Shown: positions 17,137 to 27,104, counted from the first letter of the stretch. The stretch is 64,000 nucleotides of DNA from Sphingobium sp. Leaf26 (GCF_001421665.1 NZ_LMKV01000029.1:165188-229187); one strand, 5' to 3'. Made by a program: numbers and translations. Notes: generated from the letters alone by a model not told the origin.

Positions 17137-18111
17137 ATGTTGAGGAAGATGATGCTGGCGGGGCTGATGGGTGCGACGCTGCTGAGCGGTATCGCCCCGG
17201 CCTATGCCCAAAGCAACCCGGAGCAACGCAGAGAGCGTGGTGGCGATCGCGCCGCCCGCGCCGAAGCCGGTGTGGCCGTGTCGCGCGGCAATCGCATGAA
17301 CCAGCCGCGCGGCGATGCCTCACCCCAGCGCTGGCAGCAGCGCCCTGCCGAACGCCCCGCGTCGCCCATGGCGCCGCCACGCCCGGAGGTCCGGCCGGAC
17401 AATCGGCCGCAGCAACGCTCCGATCAATGGCGCGGCGACCGCAACCAGCCCAATCGCGGGTTGGAGAATGTCGCGCGCGACCGGCAGCAGCGGGCGCAGA
17501 ACTGGCGCGACCAGCAGCAACGGCAGGAGAACCGGCCCGATTGGCGCAACAATCGCCCGGACGACCGGCGCGATGGCCGCGATGATCGGCGCAACGGTCG
17601 GCAGGATGGGCGGCAGGATGGGCGGCAGGACTGGCGCAATGATCGGCGCGACGATCGCCGGGATACTGCGCGGGATTGGCGCACGGAGCGCCGTGACAAT
17701 CCACGGTGGAACGACAATCGCGGCTGGACCGGGAATGACCGGAACAACTGGAATAATGGCCGGCGCTTCGACGATCGCAGCCGCTGGGCCAATCAGCGGC
17801 GCTGGGACAATGGCTGGCGTCAGGACCGGCGCTATGACTGGAACAGCTATCGCAACCGCTATGGCGACCGCTATCGCATGGGCCGCTATTATGCCCCTCG
17901 CGGCTGGAACTATGGTTATCGCAGCTTTTCGGTCGGCATCTTCCTGAACAGCCTGCTCTATTCGAACAGTTACTGGCTGGACGATCCCTACAGCTATCGC
18001 TTGCCGCCGGCCTACGGCTCGCTGCGCTGGATCCGCTATTATGACGACGCGCTGCTGGTCGACGTGCGCGACGGCTATGTGGTCGATGTGATCAATAATT
18101 TCTTCTGGTAA
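17137..18111 (+). CDS. RcnB-family periplasmic protein, long Arg/Asp/Asn-rich
   Basis: This 324-aa protein has a signal peptide (MLRKMMLAGLMGATLLSGIAPAYAQ, cleavage after AYA-Q). A ~200-residue low-complexity region of Arg, Asp, Asn, Gln and Trp includes repeats such as RQDGRQDGRQDW and NDRRDDRRD. The C-terminal RcnB-like domain has RYYAPRGWNYGYRSF and RWIRYYDDALLVDVRDGYVVDVI. E. coli RcnB influences nickel/cobalt homeostasis; here no metal exporter is adjacent, so the role is open. A clear terminator follows. Confidence 0.85.
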   Translation: MLRKMMLAGLMGATLLSGIAPAYAQSNPEQRRERGGDRAARAEAGVAVSRGNRMNQPRGDASPQRWQQRPAERPASPMAPPRPEVRPDNRPQQRSDQWRGDRNQPNRGLENVARDRQQRAQNWRDQQQRQENRPDWRNNRPDDRRDGRDDRRNGRQDGRQDGRQDWRNDRRDDRRDTARDWRTERRDNPRWNDNRGWTGNDRNNWNNGRRFDDRSRWANQRRWDNGWRQDRRYDWNSYRNRYGDRYRMGRYYAPRGWNYGYRSFSVGIFLNSLLYSNSYWLDDPYSYRLPPAYGSLRWIRYYDDALLVDVRDGYVVDVINNFFW

Positions 18112-18145
18112 CGCCCTTCCTGGACTGGCCTTCAGGAAAGACTCA

Positions 18146-18175
18146 CCCCGGCATGGAAACATGCCGGGGTCTTTT
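18146..18175 (+). terminator. Intrinsic terminator after the RcnB-like gene
   Basis: A perfect 10-bp stem, CCCCGGCATG/CATGCCGGGG, closes on a GAAA tetraloop and is followed by TCTTTT. Confidence 0.85.
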
Positions 18176-18207
18176 CATGACGGGCATGGCTGTGGCAGGA
18201 CGCGGTC

Positions 18208-18882
18208 ATGAGCGAAGGACAAGATGATGGCGGCACCGCGTCGCCACTGCGGGCCGGGATCGGCGATGATGTGCGCAGGCGGCTGGACCGCAATCCGATG
18301 GTACATCGGATCGACGCGCCCGATCTGGAAATCTATGGTCGCCAGCATTTCCTGAGCGCGGAGGAATGCGCCGGGCTGCGCGCGCTGATCGACGCCGACG
18401 CCAAGCCGTCGACGCTGTTTTCCGGCAGCGCCAATGCCGATTATCGCACCAGCCATAGCTGCAACCTCAACCCGTGGGAGGATCTGGTCATGGCGGTGAG
18501 CGACCGTATCTGCGCGATGACCGGCCTGCCCACGGGCCATGGCGAAACATTGCAGGGGCAGCGCTATGCGCCGGGGCAGGAATATAAGGTGCATTGCGAC
18601 TATTTCCCTGTCACGGCGAGCTATTGGCCGCAGATGCGGACCAGCGGCGGGCAGCGGACCTGGACCGCGATGATCTATCTGTCGCCGGTCGAGGCCGGGG
18701 GCGAGACGCATTTTCCGCAGTGCGAATTCATGGTGCCGCCGGTCGAGGGCATGATCCTGATATGGAACAATATGGATCGTGACGGGTCGCCCAACCGCAA
18801 GAGCCTGCACGCCGCCCGGCCGGTGGAACAGGGCACGAAATATGTCGTCACCAAATGGTTTCGCGAACGGCCATGGGGTTGA
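18208..18882 (+). CDS. 2OG-Fe(II) oxygenase, prolyl 4-hydroxylase family
   Basis: This 224-aa protein has the double-stranded beta-helix iron motif: His-x-Asp in EYKVHCDYF (~130) and the distal His in KSLHAARPVEQGTKYVVTKW (~205), whose downstream Lys binds 2-oxoglutarate. TAMIYLSPVEAGGETHFP is the typical core of P4Hc proteins. Such enzymes hydroxylate proline or related residues, and the bacterial target is unknown. There is no signal peptide. GGACAAG-type purines precede the ATG only weakly, so the start is moderately certain. Confidence 0.88.
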   Translation: MSEGQDDGGTASPLRAGIGDDVRRRLDRNPMVHRIDAPDLEIYGRQHFLSAEECAGLRALIDADAKPSTLFSGSANADYRTSHSCNLNPWEDLVMAVSDRICAMTGLPTGHGETLQGQRYAPGQEYKVHCDYFPVTASYWPQMRTSGGQRTWTAMIYLSPVEAGGETHFPQCEFMVPPVEGMILIWNNMDRDGSPNRKSLHAARPVEQGTKYVVTKWFRERPWG

Positions 18883-18890
18883 CCATGCGC

Positions 18891-18918
18891 GGTTACACTT
18901 TGCGACATAAATGACTGG
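18891..18918 (+). promoter_or_regulatory. Shared 28-bp upstream motif, copy A
   Basis: GGTTACACTTTGCGACATAA begins a 28-base stretch identical at 22 positions, without gaps, to 27077-27104 upstream of the TonB receptor. It lies about 108 bases before the RcnB-like start at 19026. G-x-x-ACA recurs with a 10-base period (GTTACA, GCGACA), as in sites of OmpR/PhoB-type regulators. Confidence 0.4.
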
Positions 18919-19025
18919 AATCTGACTGATCCATTCTCCGGCCGTTCAGTCGGCGGGGGCCATATCTCTCCTTACAGGCGACAGAGCCGAGAGGTTGGTC
19001 GCCCCGGAATATGGGAGATAGAGAC

Positions 19026-19496
19026 ATGCGTAAGTTCATCATCCTGGGCCTGCTGGCCGCCACCGTCGTCCCCAGCGTCGCGTCGGCCCAGTCCTATGGC
19101 GAAGTCCGTCGCGGCGAACGCAATCTGCGTGAGGAACAGCGCGACCTGCGCCAGGCGCAACGCCATGGCGATCGCCGCGATGTGCGGGAGGCTCGCCGCG
19201 ACGTTCGCGAAGCCCGTCAGGAAGTGCGCGAAGACTGGCGCGACTATCGCCGCAGCCATCGCGCCGTCTATCGCGGCGGCAACTGGCGCGCGCCCTTCCG
19301 CTACAACCAGTGGAATGCCGGTGCACAGCTTCGCCCGGCCTATTATAACTCGCGCTATTATATCAACGACACCAACCGCTATCGCCTGCCCCGTCCGGGC
19401 ATGAACCAGCGTTGGGTGCGCCACTATAACGACGTGCTGCTGGTCAACGTGCGCACCGGCCGCGTGATTACCGCCCACCGCGCTTTCTTCTGGTAA
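19026..19496 (+). CDS. RcnB-family periplasmic protein, short Arg-rich
   Basis: This 156-aa secreted protein starts MRKFIILGLLAATVVPSVASAQ (signal peptide). A charged helical stretch with a repeated REARRDVREARQEVRE pattern follows (residues ~25-75), then an RcnB-like C-terminus with NRYRLPRPGMNQRWVRHY and NDVLLVNVRTGRVI. GGGAGA lies about nine bases before the ATG. It is a paralogue of the longer protein at 17137, sharing the ending HRAFFW versus NNFFW. Function is unknown; a periplasmic metal or envelope-stress role is inferred only from family. Confidence 0.85.
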   Translation: MRKFIILGLLAATVVPSVASAQSYGEVRRGERNLREEQRDLRQAQRHGDRRDVREARRDVREARQEVREDWRDYRRSHRAVYRGGNWRAPFRYNQWNAGAQLRPAYYNSRYYINDTNRYRLPRPGMNQRWVRHYNDVLLVNVRTGRVITAHRAFFW

Positions 19497-19514
19497 CATA
19501 TCAGAATCAGAAGA

Positions 19515-19553
19515 TAAAAAAACGGCCCCTGACAGAAAGGTCAGGGGCCGTTT
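19515..19553. terminator. Bidirectional terminator between RcnB-like gene and lysK
   Basis: AACGGCCCCTGAC (19521-19533) pairs perfectly with GTCAGGGGCCGTT (19540-19552). A run of seven A on the left becomes a U-run for leftward transcripts, and TTT follows on the right. It probably ends both the rightward gene and the lysK transcript. Confidence 0.85.
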
Positions 19554-19558
19554 CATGT

Positions 19559-19627
19559 CTATTCCCCCGACTTGGCCGCGCCGCCCGTTTCCGGGCGCAC
19601 GCGGCCGATGAAGCGCGCGAAGCGCAT
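19559..19627 (-). CDS. Possible 22-codon ORF downstream of lysK
   Basis: ATG at 19627 gives MRFARFIGRVRPETGGAAKS and ends at TAG just before the terminator at 19515-19553. The same frame stays open back into the end of lysK (…VHPPFGLVMRF…), but no convincing upstream start is present. It may be a short co-transcribed protein or an accidental frame in the lysK 3' region. Confidence 0.25.
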   Translation of the reverse strand: MRFARFIGRVRPETGGAAKSGE

Positions 19628-19704
19628 CACCAGTCCGAAAGGGGGGTGGACCGATGCGCAAACGCCCGTCCCGGCAATATGTTCCGCCCGCTTATTGATC
19701 CAGA

Positions 19705-21300
19705 TCAGGAAGCGAGCGATTCCGCGATCAGCTTGCGGCTGTTGTCCACGCCGTACAACGCGATGAAGCTGCCCATGCGTGGTCCCTGATCGGCACCCAG
19801 CAAGGTCTGGTAGAGGGCCTTGAACCAGTCGCGCAGTTCGGCAAAGCCGAACGCTTCATCCTTGCCGATGGCATAGACGATATTCTGGATATCCTCCGCC
19901 GTAGCGCCGGCCGGCAGCGCAGCCAGTTCCGCATCGAGTTTGACCAGCGCCGCCGCCTCGTTCGCGTGCGGTGGCCGGCGCTTGAGCGTCGGCGCGACGC
20001 AATCGCGGTGATAGGCGAGCGCATGGCCGATCAGCGCGTCCAGTTCGGGATAGGTTTCCGGGCTGGCGCCGGGGACATAGTTCTGGAGATAGCCCCATAC
20101 CTGTTCGCGGCTGGCATCGCCCATCACGCCGACCAGATTCAGCAGCAAGCCGAAGGTCACCGGCAGTTCGCCGTGGGGCAACTTGCCGTCATGGATGTGA
20201 TGAACCGGGTTGCCCAATTGCTGCTCGACCGCCTGCTTGGGATAGTTGGTGCGGAACTGCCAATATTCGTCCACCGCGCGCGGGATGACGCCCATGTGCA
20301 GTTGCTTGGCCTTCTTGGGTTCGCGATAGGCGTAGAAGGCGAGGCTTTCCTGCGGGCCATAGGTCAGCCACTGCTCCAGGCTGAGGCCATTGCCCTTGGA
20401 CTTGGAGATTTTCTCGCCCTTTTCGTCCAGGAACATCTCATAATTGAAACCTTCCGGCGGGCGTCCGCCGAGCGCGCGGCAGATCTTGGACGATTGCGTC
20501 ACCGAATCGATCAGATCCTTGCCCGCCATTTCATAATCGACGCCCAGCGCATACCAGCGCATCGCCCAGTCGACCTTCCATTGCAGCTTGGCCGCCCCGC
20601 CCAGGATCGACTGTTCGATCGTTTCCCCTTCATCCACGAATCGGACGATCCCTGCTTCGGCGTCGATCACCTCGATCGGCACCTGCAACACGATACCGCT
20701 CTTTGGGGAAATCGGCAGGACGGGCGAATAGGTCGCCGCACGTTCCTTCCGCAGGGTCGGCAGCATGATGTCCATGATCGCCTGATAGCGGCGCAGCACC
20801 TGACGCAGCGCTTCATCGAAGGCGCCGGCCTGATATTGCTCGGTCGCCGACACGAACTCATAGTCGAAGCCGAAGCTGTCGAGGAAATCGCGCAGCATCG
20901 CGTTATTATGATGGGCGAAGCTTTCGAACTTTTCGAATGGATCGGGCACCTGCGTCAGCGGCTTGCCCAGATATTCGCTGAGCATCGCCTGGTTGGGCAC
21001 ATTGTCGGGAACCTTGCGGAACCCGTCCAGATCGTCGCTGAACGCCACCAGTCGCGTAGGAATATCCGACAGCGCATGGAAGGCGTTGCGCACCATGGTG
21101 GTGCGCAGCACTTCGTTGAACGTGCCGATATGCGGCAGGCCCGACGGGCCATAGCCGGTTTCGAACAGGATATGCCCCTTGTCCGGCGCGGCGCCCTCTT
21201 TCCCGTTCAGTCCATAACGTTTCAGAAGCTTGCGGGCTTCTTCATAAGGCCAGGCCTTGGATGCGGTTGCGGCGGTGCGGAGGATATCGGACATTGTCAT
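19705..21300 (-). CDS. lysK: Lysyl-tRNA synthetase, class I
   Basis: This 531-aa class I LysRS charges tRNA-Lys. The signature sequences are GLPHIGTF (HIGH motif, ~54) and KISKSKGNGLS (KMSKS motif, ~300). Class I LysRS is typical of archaea, spirochaetes and many alphaproteobacteria, and is unrelated to class II LysS. The chosen ATG at 21300 has GGGGG about eight bases upstream; the second ATG two codons later is an alternative. It is transcribed alone toward the terminator at 19515-19553. Confidence 0.95.
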   Translation of the reverse strand: MTMSDILRTAATASKAWPYEEARKLLKRYGLNGKEGAAPDKGHILFETGYGPSGLPHIGTFNEVLRTTMVRNAFHALSDIPTRLVAFSDDLDGFRKVPDNVPNQAMLSEYLGKPLTQVPDPFEKFESFAHHNNAMLRDFLDSFGFDYEFVSATEQYQAGAFDEALRQVLRRYQAIMDIMLPTLRKERAATYSPVLPISPKSGIVLQVPIEVIDAEAGIVRFVDEGETIEQSILGGAAKLQWKVDWAMRWYALGVDYEMAGKDLIDSVTQSSKICRALGGRPPEGFNYEMFLDEKGEKISKSKGNGLSLEQWLTYGPQESLAFYAYREPKKAKQLHMGVIPRAVDEYWQFRTNYPKQAVEQQLGNPVHHIHDGKLPHGELPVTFGLLLNLVGVMGDASREQVWGYLQNYVPGASPETYPELDALIGHALAYHRDCVAPTLKRRPPHANEAAALVKLDAELAALPAGATAEDIQNIVYAIGKDEAFGFAELRDWFKALYQTLLGADQGPRMGSFIALYGVDNSRKLIAESLAS

Positions 21301-21430
21301 GATTCACGCCCCCTAAACCCTGCTAAAGCGAAAGAAAACGCTATTCGGCCGCGTGAAGCGTTTTGACAATCGTTCGCAGTTTCAGTTTTCGTTAACCTTG
21401 CGTACCGATAATAGGATTATTGGAGGCGAT

Positions 21431-21808
21431 ATGCAGATACAGCGCAGCCGCGAGCGCATTGCCGTGGACATTCCCATCGTCGTGACGACGGTGCTGGACA
21501 GCCTGGACGGCGTGATCGTCGATCTGAGCGAAGGCGGCGCGCAGGTCGTGGGCTGCACCTTGCCCGCCCGGTCGCAATGCCAGATCGATCTGGACGGCTA
21601 TACCGTGTTCGGCACGGTCCGCTGGTCCGAAGAGGACCGCATGGGCATCCGCTTCCCCTATGAACTGAACGAAGGCCCGCTTTACGAGCGCCTTGAAATG
21701 GCCCGCGCCGCCAAGCGCGCGCCGGTCGCTTTCCAGCCCCGTGCCGTGAACACCGGATTTGGTGGCGGCCATGCCGGCGGCGGCGGTTTTGGTCGGCGCA
21801 CCGGCTGA
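21431..21808 (+). CDS. PilZ-domain protein
   Basis: This 125-aa protein starts MQIQRSRERIAVDIP, with GGAGG directly upstream. The cyclic di-GMP-binding motif pieces are RSRER near the N-terminus and DLSEGGAQV (D/NxSxxG, ~36-44). A Gly-rich tail (GFGGGHAGGGGFGRR) follows. It is likely a stand-alone cyclic di-GMP effector, perhaps in motility or envelope output. It is divergent from lysK. A TTAACC half-site resembling CtrA boxes lies upstream but has no partner half. Confidence 0.85.
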   Translation: MQIQRSRERIAVDIPIVVTTVLDSLDGVIVDLSEGGAQVVGCTLPARSQCQIDLDGYTVFGTVRWSEEDRMGIRFPYELNEGPLYERLEMARAAKRAPVAFQPRAVNTGFGGGHAGGGGFGRRTG

Positions 21809-21875
21809 CCGGGCCGACAGCGCGAGAACCATATTTCAGTTTTCCTTTTGTTCCTGCTCGCCTAGACACGGGCCA

Positions 21876-24629
21876 GTGATCGACCCCGCCACCCTACCCG
21901 CGCTCCACGCCAGCCATGGCGGCATCTGGTTGCGCGAAGGCGACCGTACCCAGGCACTGGCCAAGGGGCAGGCGATCGCCCGCAGCGCCGAAACGCCGGT
22001 GCTGCTGCTCAACGCCCCGCTGACCGGACAACGGCTGGGCTATCCTGAACTCAACGGCCTCGACCTGCTCGAACTCTGGGCCTTCCTGCATCCCGCACGC
22101 TTTCTGGTGCCTACGCCCAAGGGGCTGGCGGAAGCGTTGGGCCTGCCCGCGCCGGCGAATGAGGGCGATATTCCCGCGCTGCTGCAACAGGGCGCGGCGA
22201 TGCTGCTCGACCGGCTGGAAGCACCGGACTGGACGGAACGCGAGGGCGGATGGACCGCCGCGCAGGCCCTGCACCGGCTGCGCTGGCCCTGGTCGCCGCT
22301 GGTCGCGCCGCGCATCGCCCGCCCGCGTGAGGCAGAACGCTGGCTGTTCACCAAATTGCCCGAATGGGAGGAGGCGCAGCCCCGCCCCACCCCGCGTACC
22401 GTCAGCCTGAAGGAGGATCAGGTGCTGGCCCGGCTGGACGCGCTGACCGGCAAGGGTGCCGAACCGCGCCCCGGACAACGCGCCTATGCCGCCGCCGCCC
22501 GCATGACCTTCACCCCGCGCAAGCATCGCGACCAGCCCAATATGCTGCTGGCCGAAGCGGGCACCGGCATCGGCAAGACATTGGGCTATCTGGCCCCCGC
22601 CTCTCTCTGGGCCAGCGAAGCGCAGGGCACGGTTTGGGTTTCGACCTATACAAAGGCATTGCAACGCCAACTCGACCGCGAATCGCTGCGTCTGTTTCCT
22701 GATGCGGCTGTGGCGGCGAAGCGGGTGGTGGTGCGCAAGGGGCGGGAAAATTATCTCTGCCTGCTCAATCTGGAAGATGCGTTGCAGGGCGGCTTTACCG
22801 GCCGCGCGGCGATATTGGCGCAACTGGTGGCGCGCTGGGCCGCGTTCAGCAAGGATGGCGACATGGTGGGCGGCGACCTGCCCGGATGGTTGCCGACGCT
22901 GTTCCGCCGCAACGGCTCCACCGCGCTGACCGACCGGCGCGGCGAGTGCATCTATGCCGGCTGCCCGCATTATCGCAAATGCTTCATCGAGCGGTCGGCG
23001 CGGGCGTCCGCCGACGCCGATATCGTCATCGCCAATCACGCGCTGGTGATGATCAACGCCGCGCGCGGACGCGAAACCGGGCAAAGGCCGCAGCGCATCG
23101 TGTTCGACGAGGGGCATCATCTGTTCGACGCGGCGGATTCGACCTTCTCCGTCGCTTTGTCGGGGCAGGAGGCGATCGAGCTGCGGCGCTGGATCATGGG
23201 GCCGGAAGGCGGATCGCGCGGGCGACGCCGGGGTCTGGCCGCGCGCCTGTCCGACCTTGCCAGCTATGACGAGGAAGGCGGTCAGGCGATCCGCGCGGCG
23301 ATCGACGCGGCGCAGGCGTTGCCCGCCGACGACTGGTTGAAGCGCATCGTCGCCGGCGAGCCGTTCGGGCCGCTGGAGGCGCTGCTCGCGGCGGTGCGCG
23401 GCACCGTCTACACCCGCGCAGAAGCAGCGGGCGAGGCGGATGCCGGCTATGGGCTGGAAACCGAGCTGGCCGAACCGGACGGCGCGCTGGTCGAGGCGGC
23501 GCAGGAGGCGGCGCTGGCGCTGGATGCGCTCATCAAGCCGCTGGTGCGGCTCGCCCGGCGGCTGGAAGCGGTGATCGAGGATGCGCCCGACTGGCTGGAC
23601 GGCGCGGCGCGGGCGCGGGTGGAAGGGGCGATCGCCTCGCTGAGCTGGCGGCGCGACCTGATCGCGGCTTGGCTGGCCTTGCTGGCGCGGATCGGCGGGC
23701 CGGCCGACCCGGACTATGTCGACTGGATGACGGTCGACCGGATCGAGGGGCGCGAATATGACATCGGCATCCATCGCCACTGGCTGGACCCCACGCGACC
23801 GCTGGCTGAGACGGTACTGAAGCCCGCACAGGGCGTGCTGCTGACGTCCGCCACGCTGAAAGGCGGCGGCGACTGGAGCAATGCGGAGGCGCGCAGTGGC
23901 GCTGCCCATCTGCCCCATGGCGCGGAACGGTTCGAGGCGACCAGCCCGTTCGACTATCCCGGCCGGGCCGAAGTGCTGATCGTCACCGACATCAAGCGCG
24001 GCGATATTGCGGCGCTGTCCGGCGCCTATGGCCGGCTGATCGAGGCGGCGGGCGGGGGTACGCTGGGGCTGTTCACCGCGATCCGCCGGTTGCGCGCGGT
24101 GCATGCGCGGATCGCCGACCGGCTGGCGCGCGCCGGACTGCCGCTCTACGCCCAGCATGTCGATCCCATGGATACCGGAACGCTGGTCGACATCTTCCGC
24201 GACGATCCACGCGCCTCGCTGCTGGGCACCGATGCGTTGCGCGACGGCGTGGACGTGCCGGGCCATTCGCTGCGGCTGGTGGTGATGGAGGGCGTGCCAT
24301 GGTCGAAACCCACCGTGCTGCATGCGGCGCGACGGCTGGCCGGGGGCGGCAGCGCCTATGACGACCGACTGATCCGGGCGCGGCTGGCACAGGCGTTCGG
24401 ACGGCTCATCCGCCGGGCCGAGGACAAGGGCAGTTTCGTCATCCTGTCCGCCGCCATGCCCAGCCGGTTGCTCAGCGCCTTCCCGCCCGGCACGCCGATC
24501 CGTCGGCTGACACTGGACGAGGCGATCATCGCGGTCAGCGTGCAAGCGCGCGAACAGGCCCTTGGCGCAGCGCCCGCTTTGGGGCATCAGGGGCGCGAAT
24601 CCGGCCTTCCCCAACAGGAGACACAATGA
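21876..24629 (+). CDS. DinG/XPD-like ATP-dependent DNA helicase
   Basis: This is a superfamily 2 helicase of about 917 aa. The Walker A motif is AEAGTGIGKTLG (~residue 222). The Walker B/DEAH box is varied to DEGHHLFD. Four cysteines between them (YLCLLN, GECIYAGCPHYRKCF) match the Fe-S cluster domain of DinG/XPD. A C-terminal motor segment has QAFGRLIRRAEDKG. The start is GTG at 21876 (VIDPATLPAL); the frame is open further back into the PilZ gene. The stop overlaps the next gene's ATG. It probably unwinds 5'-tailed DNA, R-loops or forked structures in repair. Confidence 0.9.
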   Translation: MIDPATLPALHASHGGIWLREGDRTQALAKGQAIARSAETPVLLLNAPLTGQRLGYPELNGLDLLELWAFLHPARFLVPTPKGLAEALGLPAPANEGDIPALLQQGAAMLLDRLEAPDWTEREGGWTAAQALHRLRWPWSPLVAPRIARPREAERWLFTKLPEWEEAQPRPTPRTVSLKEDQVLARLDALTGKGAEPRPGQRAYAAAARMTFTPRKHRDQPNMLLAEAGTGIGKTLGYLAPASLWASEAQGTVWVSTYTKALQRQLDRESLRLFPDAAVAAKRVVVRKGRENYLCLLNLEDALQGGFTGRAAILAQLVARWAAFSKDGDMVGGDLPGWLPTLFRRNGSTALTDRRGECIYAGCPHYRKCFIERSARASADADIVIANHALVMINAARGRETGQRPQRIVFDEGHHLFDAADSTFSVALSGQEAIELRRWIMGPEGGSRGRRRGLAARLSDLASYDEEGGQAIRAAIDAAQALPADDWLKRIVAGEPFGPLEALLAAVRGTVYTRAEAAGEADAGYGLETELAEPDGALVEAAQEAALALDALIKPLVRLARRLEAVIEDAPDWLDGAARARVEGAIASLSWRRDLIAAWLALLARIGGPADPDYVDWMTVDRIEGREYDIGIHRHWLDPTRPLAETVLKPAQGVLLTSATLKGGGDWSNAEARSGAAHLPHGAERFEATSPFDYPGRAEVLIVTDIKRGDIAALSGAYGRLIEAAGGGTLGLFTAIRRLRAVHARIADRLARAGLPLYAQHVDPMDTGTLVDIFRDDPRASLLGTDALRDGVDVPGHSLRLVVMEGVPWSKPTVLHAARRLAGGGSAYDDRLIRARLAQAFGRLIRRAEDKGSFVILSAAMPSRLLSAFPPGTPIRRLTLDEAIIAVSVQAREQALGAAPALGHQGRESGLPQQETQ

Positions 24630-25168
24630 AGCGGTTGACCCTGTTGCGCCACGCCAAGTCGGATTGGGACGATCCGGTCGCGCGGGATTTCGACCGGCCG
24701 CTCAACGGTCGGGGGGAAAAGGCCGCCCTGCTGATGGGCCGGTTCGCCGCGCAGCGCGCCATACGCTTCGACATGCTGGTCGCTTCGCCTGCCGTGCGGG
24801 TGGTGCAGACGCTGGAAACCTTCTTCGCGGGCTATGGCGAGACGCTGGACGCGCGCTGGGACCGGCGTATCTACCTCGCCTCCGCACCCACTTTGTTCGA
24901 CGTCATCCGCGACCTGCCCGACAGCGCCGACAGCGCGCTGCTGGCCGGGCATAATCCGGGGCTGGAGGAACTGATCCTGGACCTCGTTCCCGACGACGGC
25001 ATCAGTCCGCTGCGCGAGGATGTGGAGATCAAGTTTCCCACGGCCAGCATTGCCGTGCTGGACCTGCCCATCGACCGGTGGAACGACGCGCGGGAGAATA
25101 TCGCGACCCTCGCCAGCTTCACCCGCCCGCGCGACCTGGACCCCGCGCTGGGGCCTGAATCGCGCTAA
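24626..25168 (+). CDS. Histidine phosphatase (SixA-like phosphohistidine phosphatase)
   Basis: This 180-aa protein begins MKRLTLLRHAKSDWDDP. The catalytic RHA segment and the second-half LLAGHNPGLEEL His are typical of the SixA branch of the phosphoglycerate-mutase-like superfamily. SixA removes phosphate from histidine on phosphotransfer proteins, and the target here is unknown. The ATG overlaps the helicase stop (ATGA), so it is translated as part of the same operon. Confidence 0.85.
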   Translation: MKRLTLLRHAKSDWDDPVARDFDRPLNGRGEKAALLMGRFAAQRAIRFDMLVASPAVRVVQTLETFFAGYGETLDARWDRRIYLASAPTLFDVIRDLPDSADSALLAGHNPGLEELILDLVPDDGISPLREDVEIKFPTASIAVLDLPIDRWNDARENIATLASFTRPRDLDPALGPESR

Positions 25169-25191
25169 ACATCCTCATCGATCTCGTACTA

Positions 25192-25310
25192 AACCGTTCG
25201 TCCTGAGTAGCCAATGAGCGAAGTCGACATGGCGTATCGACGGATATTGCGAGCCTGATGCTTCGATGCGGGTCTTCGACTGCGCTCAGACCCACTCAGC
25301 ACGAACGGTT
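25192..25310. repeat. Intergenic repeat with AACCGTTCGT / ACGAACGGTT ends
   Basis: AACCGTTCGT (25192-25201) is the exact reverse complement of ACGAACGGTT (25301-25310). Flanking CCTGAGTAG and CACTCAG extend the pairing, and internal GAAGTCGA and TTCGACTGCGCTCAG arms also complement each other. Partial copies occur at 33291-33342 and 48587-48618. The rest of the gap 25169-25338 shows no gene. Confidence 0.75.
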
Positions 25311-25338
25311 GTGGTATAATATAAATTCACCCAACCAT

Positions 25339-26295
<957 letters not shown>

Positions 26296-26378
26296 CTATA
26301 AAGCGGCGGCGTGGAAGGAAAGCCTTTGAACGCAAGGCGCGGGATGCCCCGGACGCGGGTTACCGCCATGCTGGCCCC

Positions 26379-27047
26379 ATGGACCTGACCGACCTTGACC
26401 GCCATGGCGCCGTGCGCCTGCCTGCCTTGCTGTCGCCCGACCAGTGCGCCGCCCTTATCGCGCTATGGGACAACCCAGCCGCCTTCCGCAAGGAGGTGGT
26501 GATGGCGCGCCATGGCTTCGGCAGCGGGCGCTATCGCTATTTCGCCTATCCCCTGCCCGATCCGGTGGCGATGCTGCGGGAGCGACTCTATCCCGCGCTG
26601 GCACGTCATGCCAATGGCTGGGCCGAAACATTGGGCACGGATGGCATCTATCCGGCACGCCACGCCGATTATCTGGCGCGCTGCGCGTTGGCGGGACGGG
26701 ACAAAGCGACGCCGCTGCTGCTGCGATACGAAACCGGCGACTGGAATGCGCTGCATCAGGATGTCTATGGCCCGCATATCTTCCCGCTACAGGTCGCGAT
26801 CCTGCTGTCCCGGCCGGAGCACGATTTTACCGGCGGGGCCTTCGTCCTGACCGAGCAGCGGCCACGCATGCAGTCGCGCGCCGAGGTCGTACCGCTGATG
26901 CAGGGTGACGCCGTCATCTTTCCGGTGCGCGACCGACCGGTCATGGGTACGCGCGCCGTCTATCGCGTGCAGATGCGGCACGGCGTCAGCCGCCTCCTGT
27001 CAGGCGTGCGGCACACATTGGGCATCATTTTTCACGACGCCCCCTGA
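26379..27047 (+). CDS. 2OG-Fe(II) oxygenase family protein
   Basis: This 222-aa protein starts MDLTDLDRHGAVRLPALL, a typical start for this oxygenase group. The iron motif is His-x-Asp in NALHQDVYGPHIFPLQV (~128), with a distal His in SGVRHTLGIIFHDA. The segment GGAFVLTEQRPRMQSR resembles proteins annotated as prolyl hydroxylase-like or AlkB-like oxygenases. Substrate is unknown. It is separate from the P4H-type gene at 18208, with which it shares only the fold motifs. Confidence 0.8.
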   Translation: MDLTDLDRHGAVRLPALLSPDQCAALIALWDNPAAFRKEVVMARHGFGSGRYRYFAYPLPDPVAMLRERLYPALARHANGWAETLGTDGIYPARHADYLARCALAGRDKATPLLLRYETGDWNALHQDVYGPHIFPLQVAILLSRPEHDFTGGAFVLTEQRPRMQSRAEVVPLMQGDAVIFPVRDRPVMGTRAVYRVQMRHGVSRLLSGVRHTLGIIFHDAP

Positions 27048-27076
27048 ACCCCGGCCAGCCCCCGTTCAGCCCGCAT

Positions 27077-27104
27077 GGTTACATCTTGCGACACATATCG
27101 CTGG
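27077..27104 (+). promoter_or_regulatory. Shared 28-bp upstream motif, copy B
   Basis: GGTTACATCTTGCGACACAT begins the counterpart of 18891-18918 (22 of 28 identical, no gaps). It lies 60 bases before the TonB-receptor start. A further TTTTGCGACAAG follows at about 27117-27128, so the core TTGCGACA occurs twice here. Confidence 0.4.

Noticed and set aside
21397..21403. TTAACC before the PilZ gene as a CtrA binding site
   Set aside because: Only one half-site is present; the second TTAA at seven-base spacing is missing.
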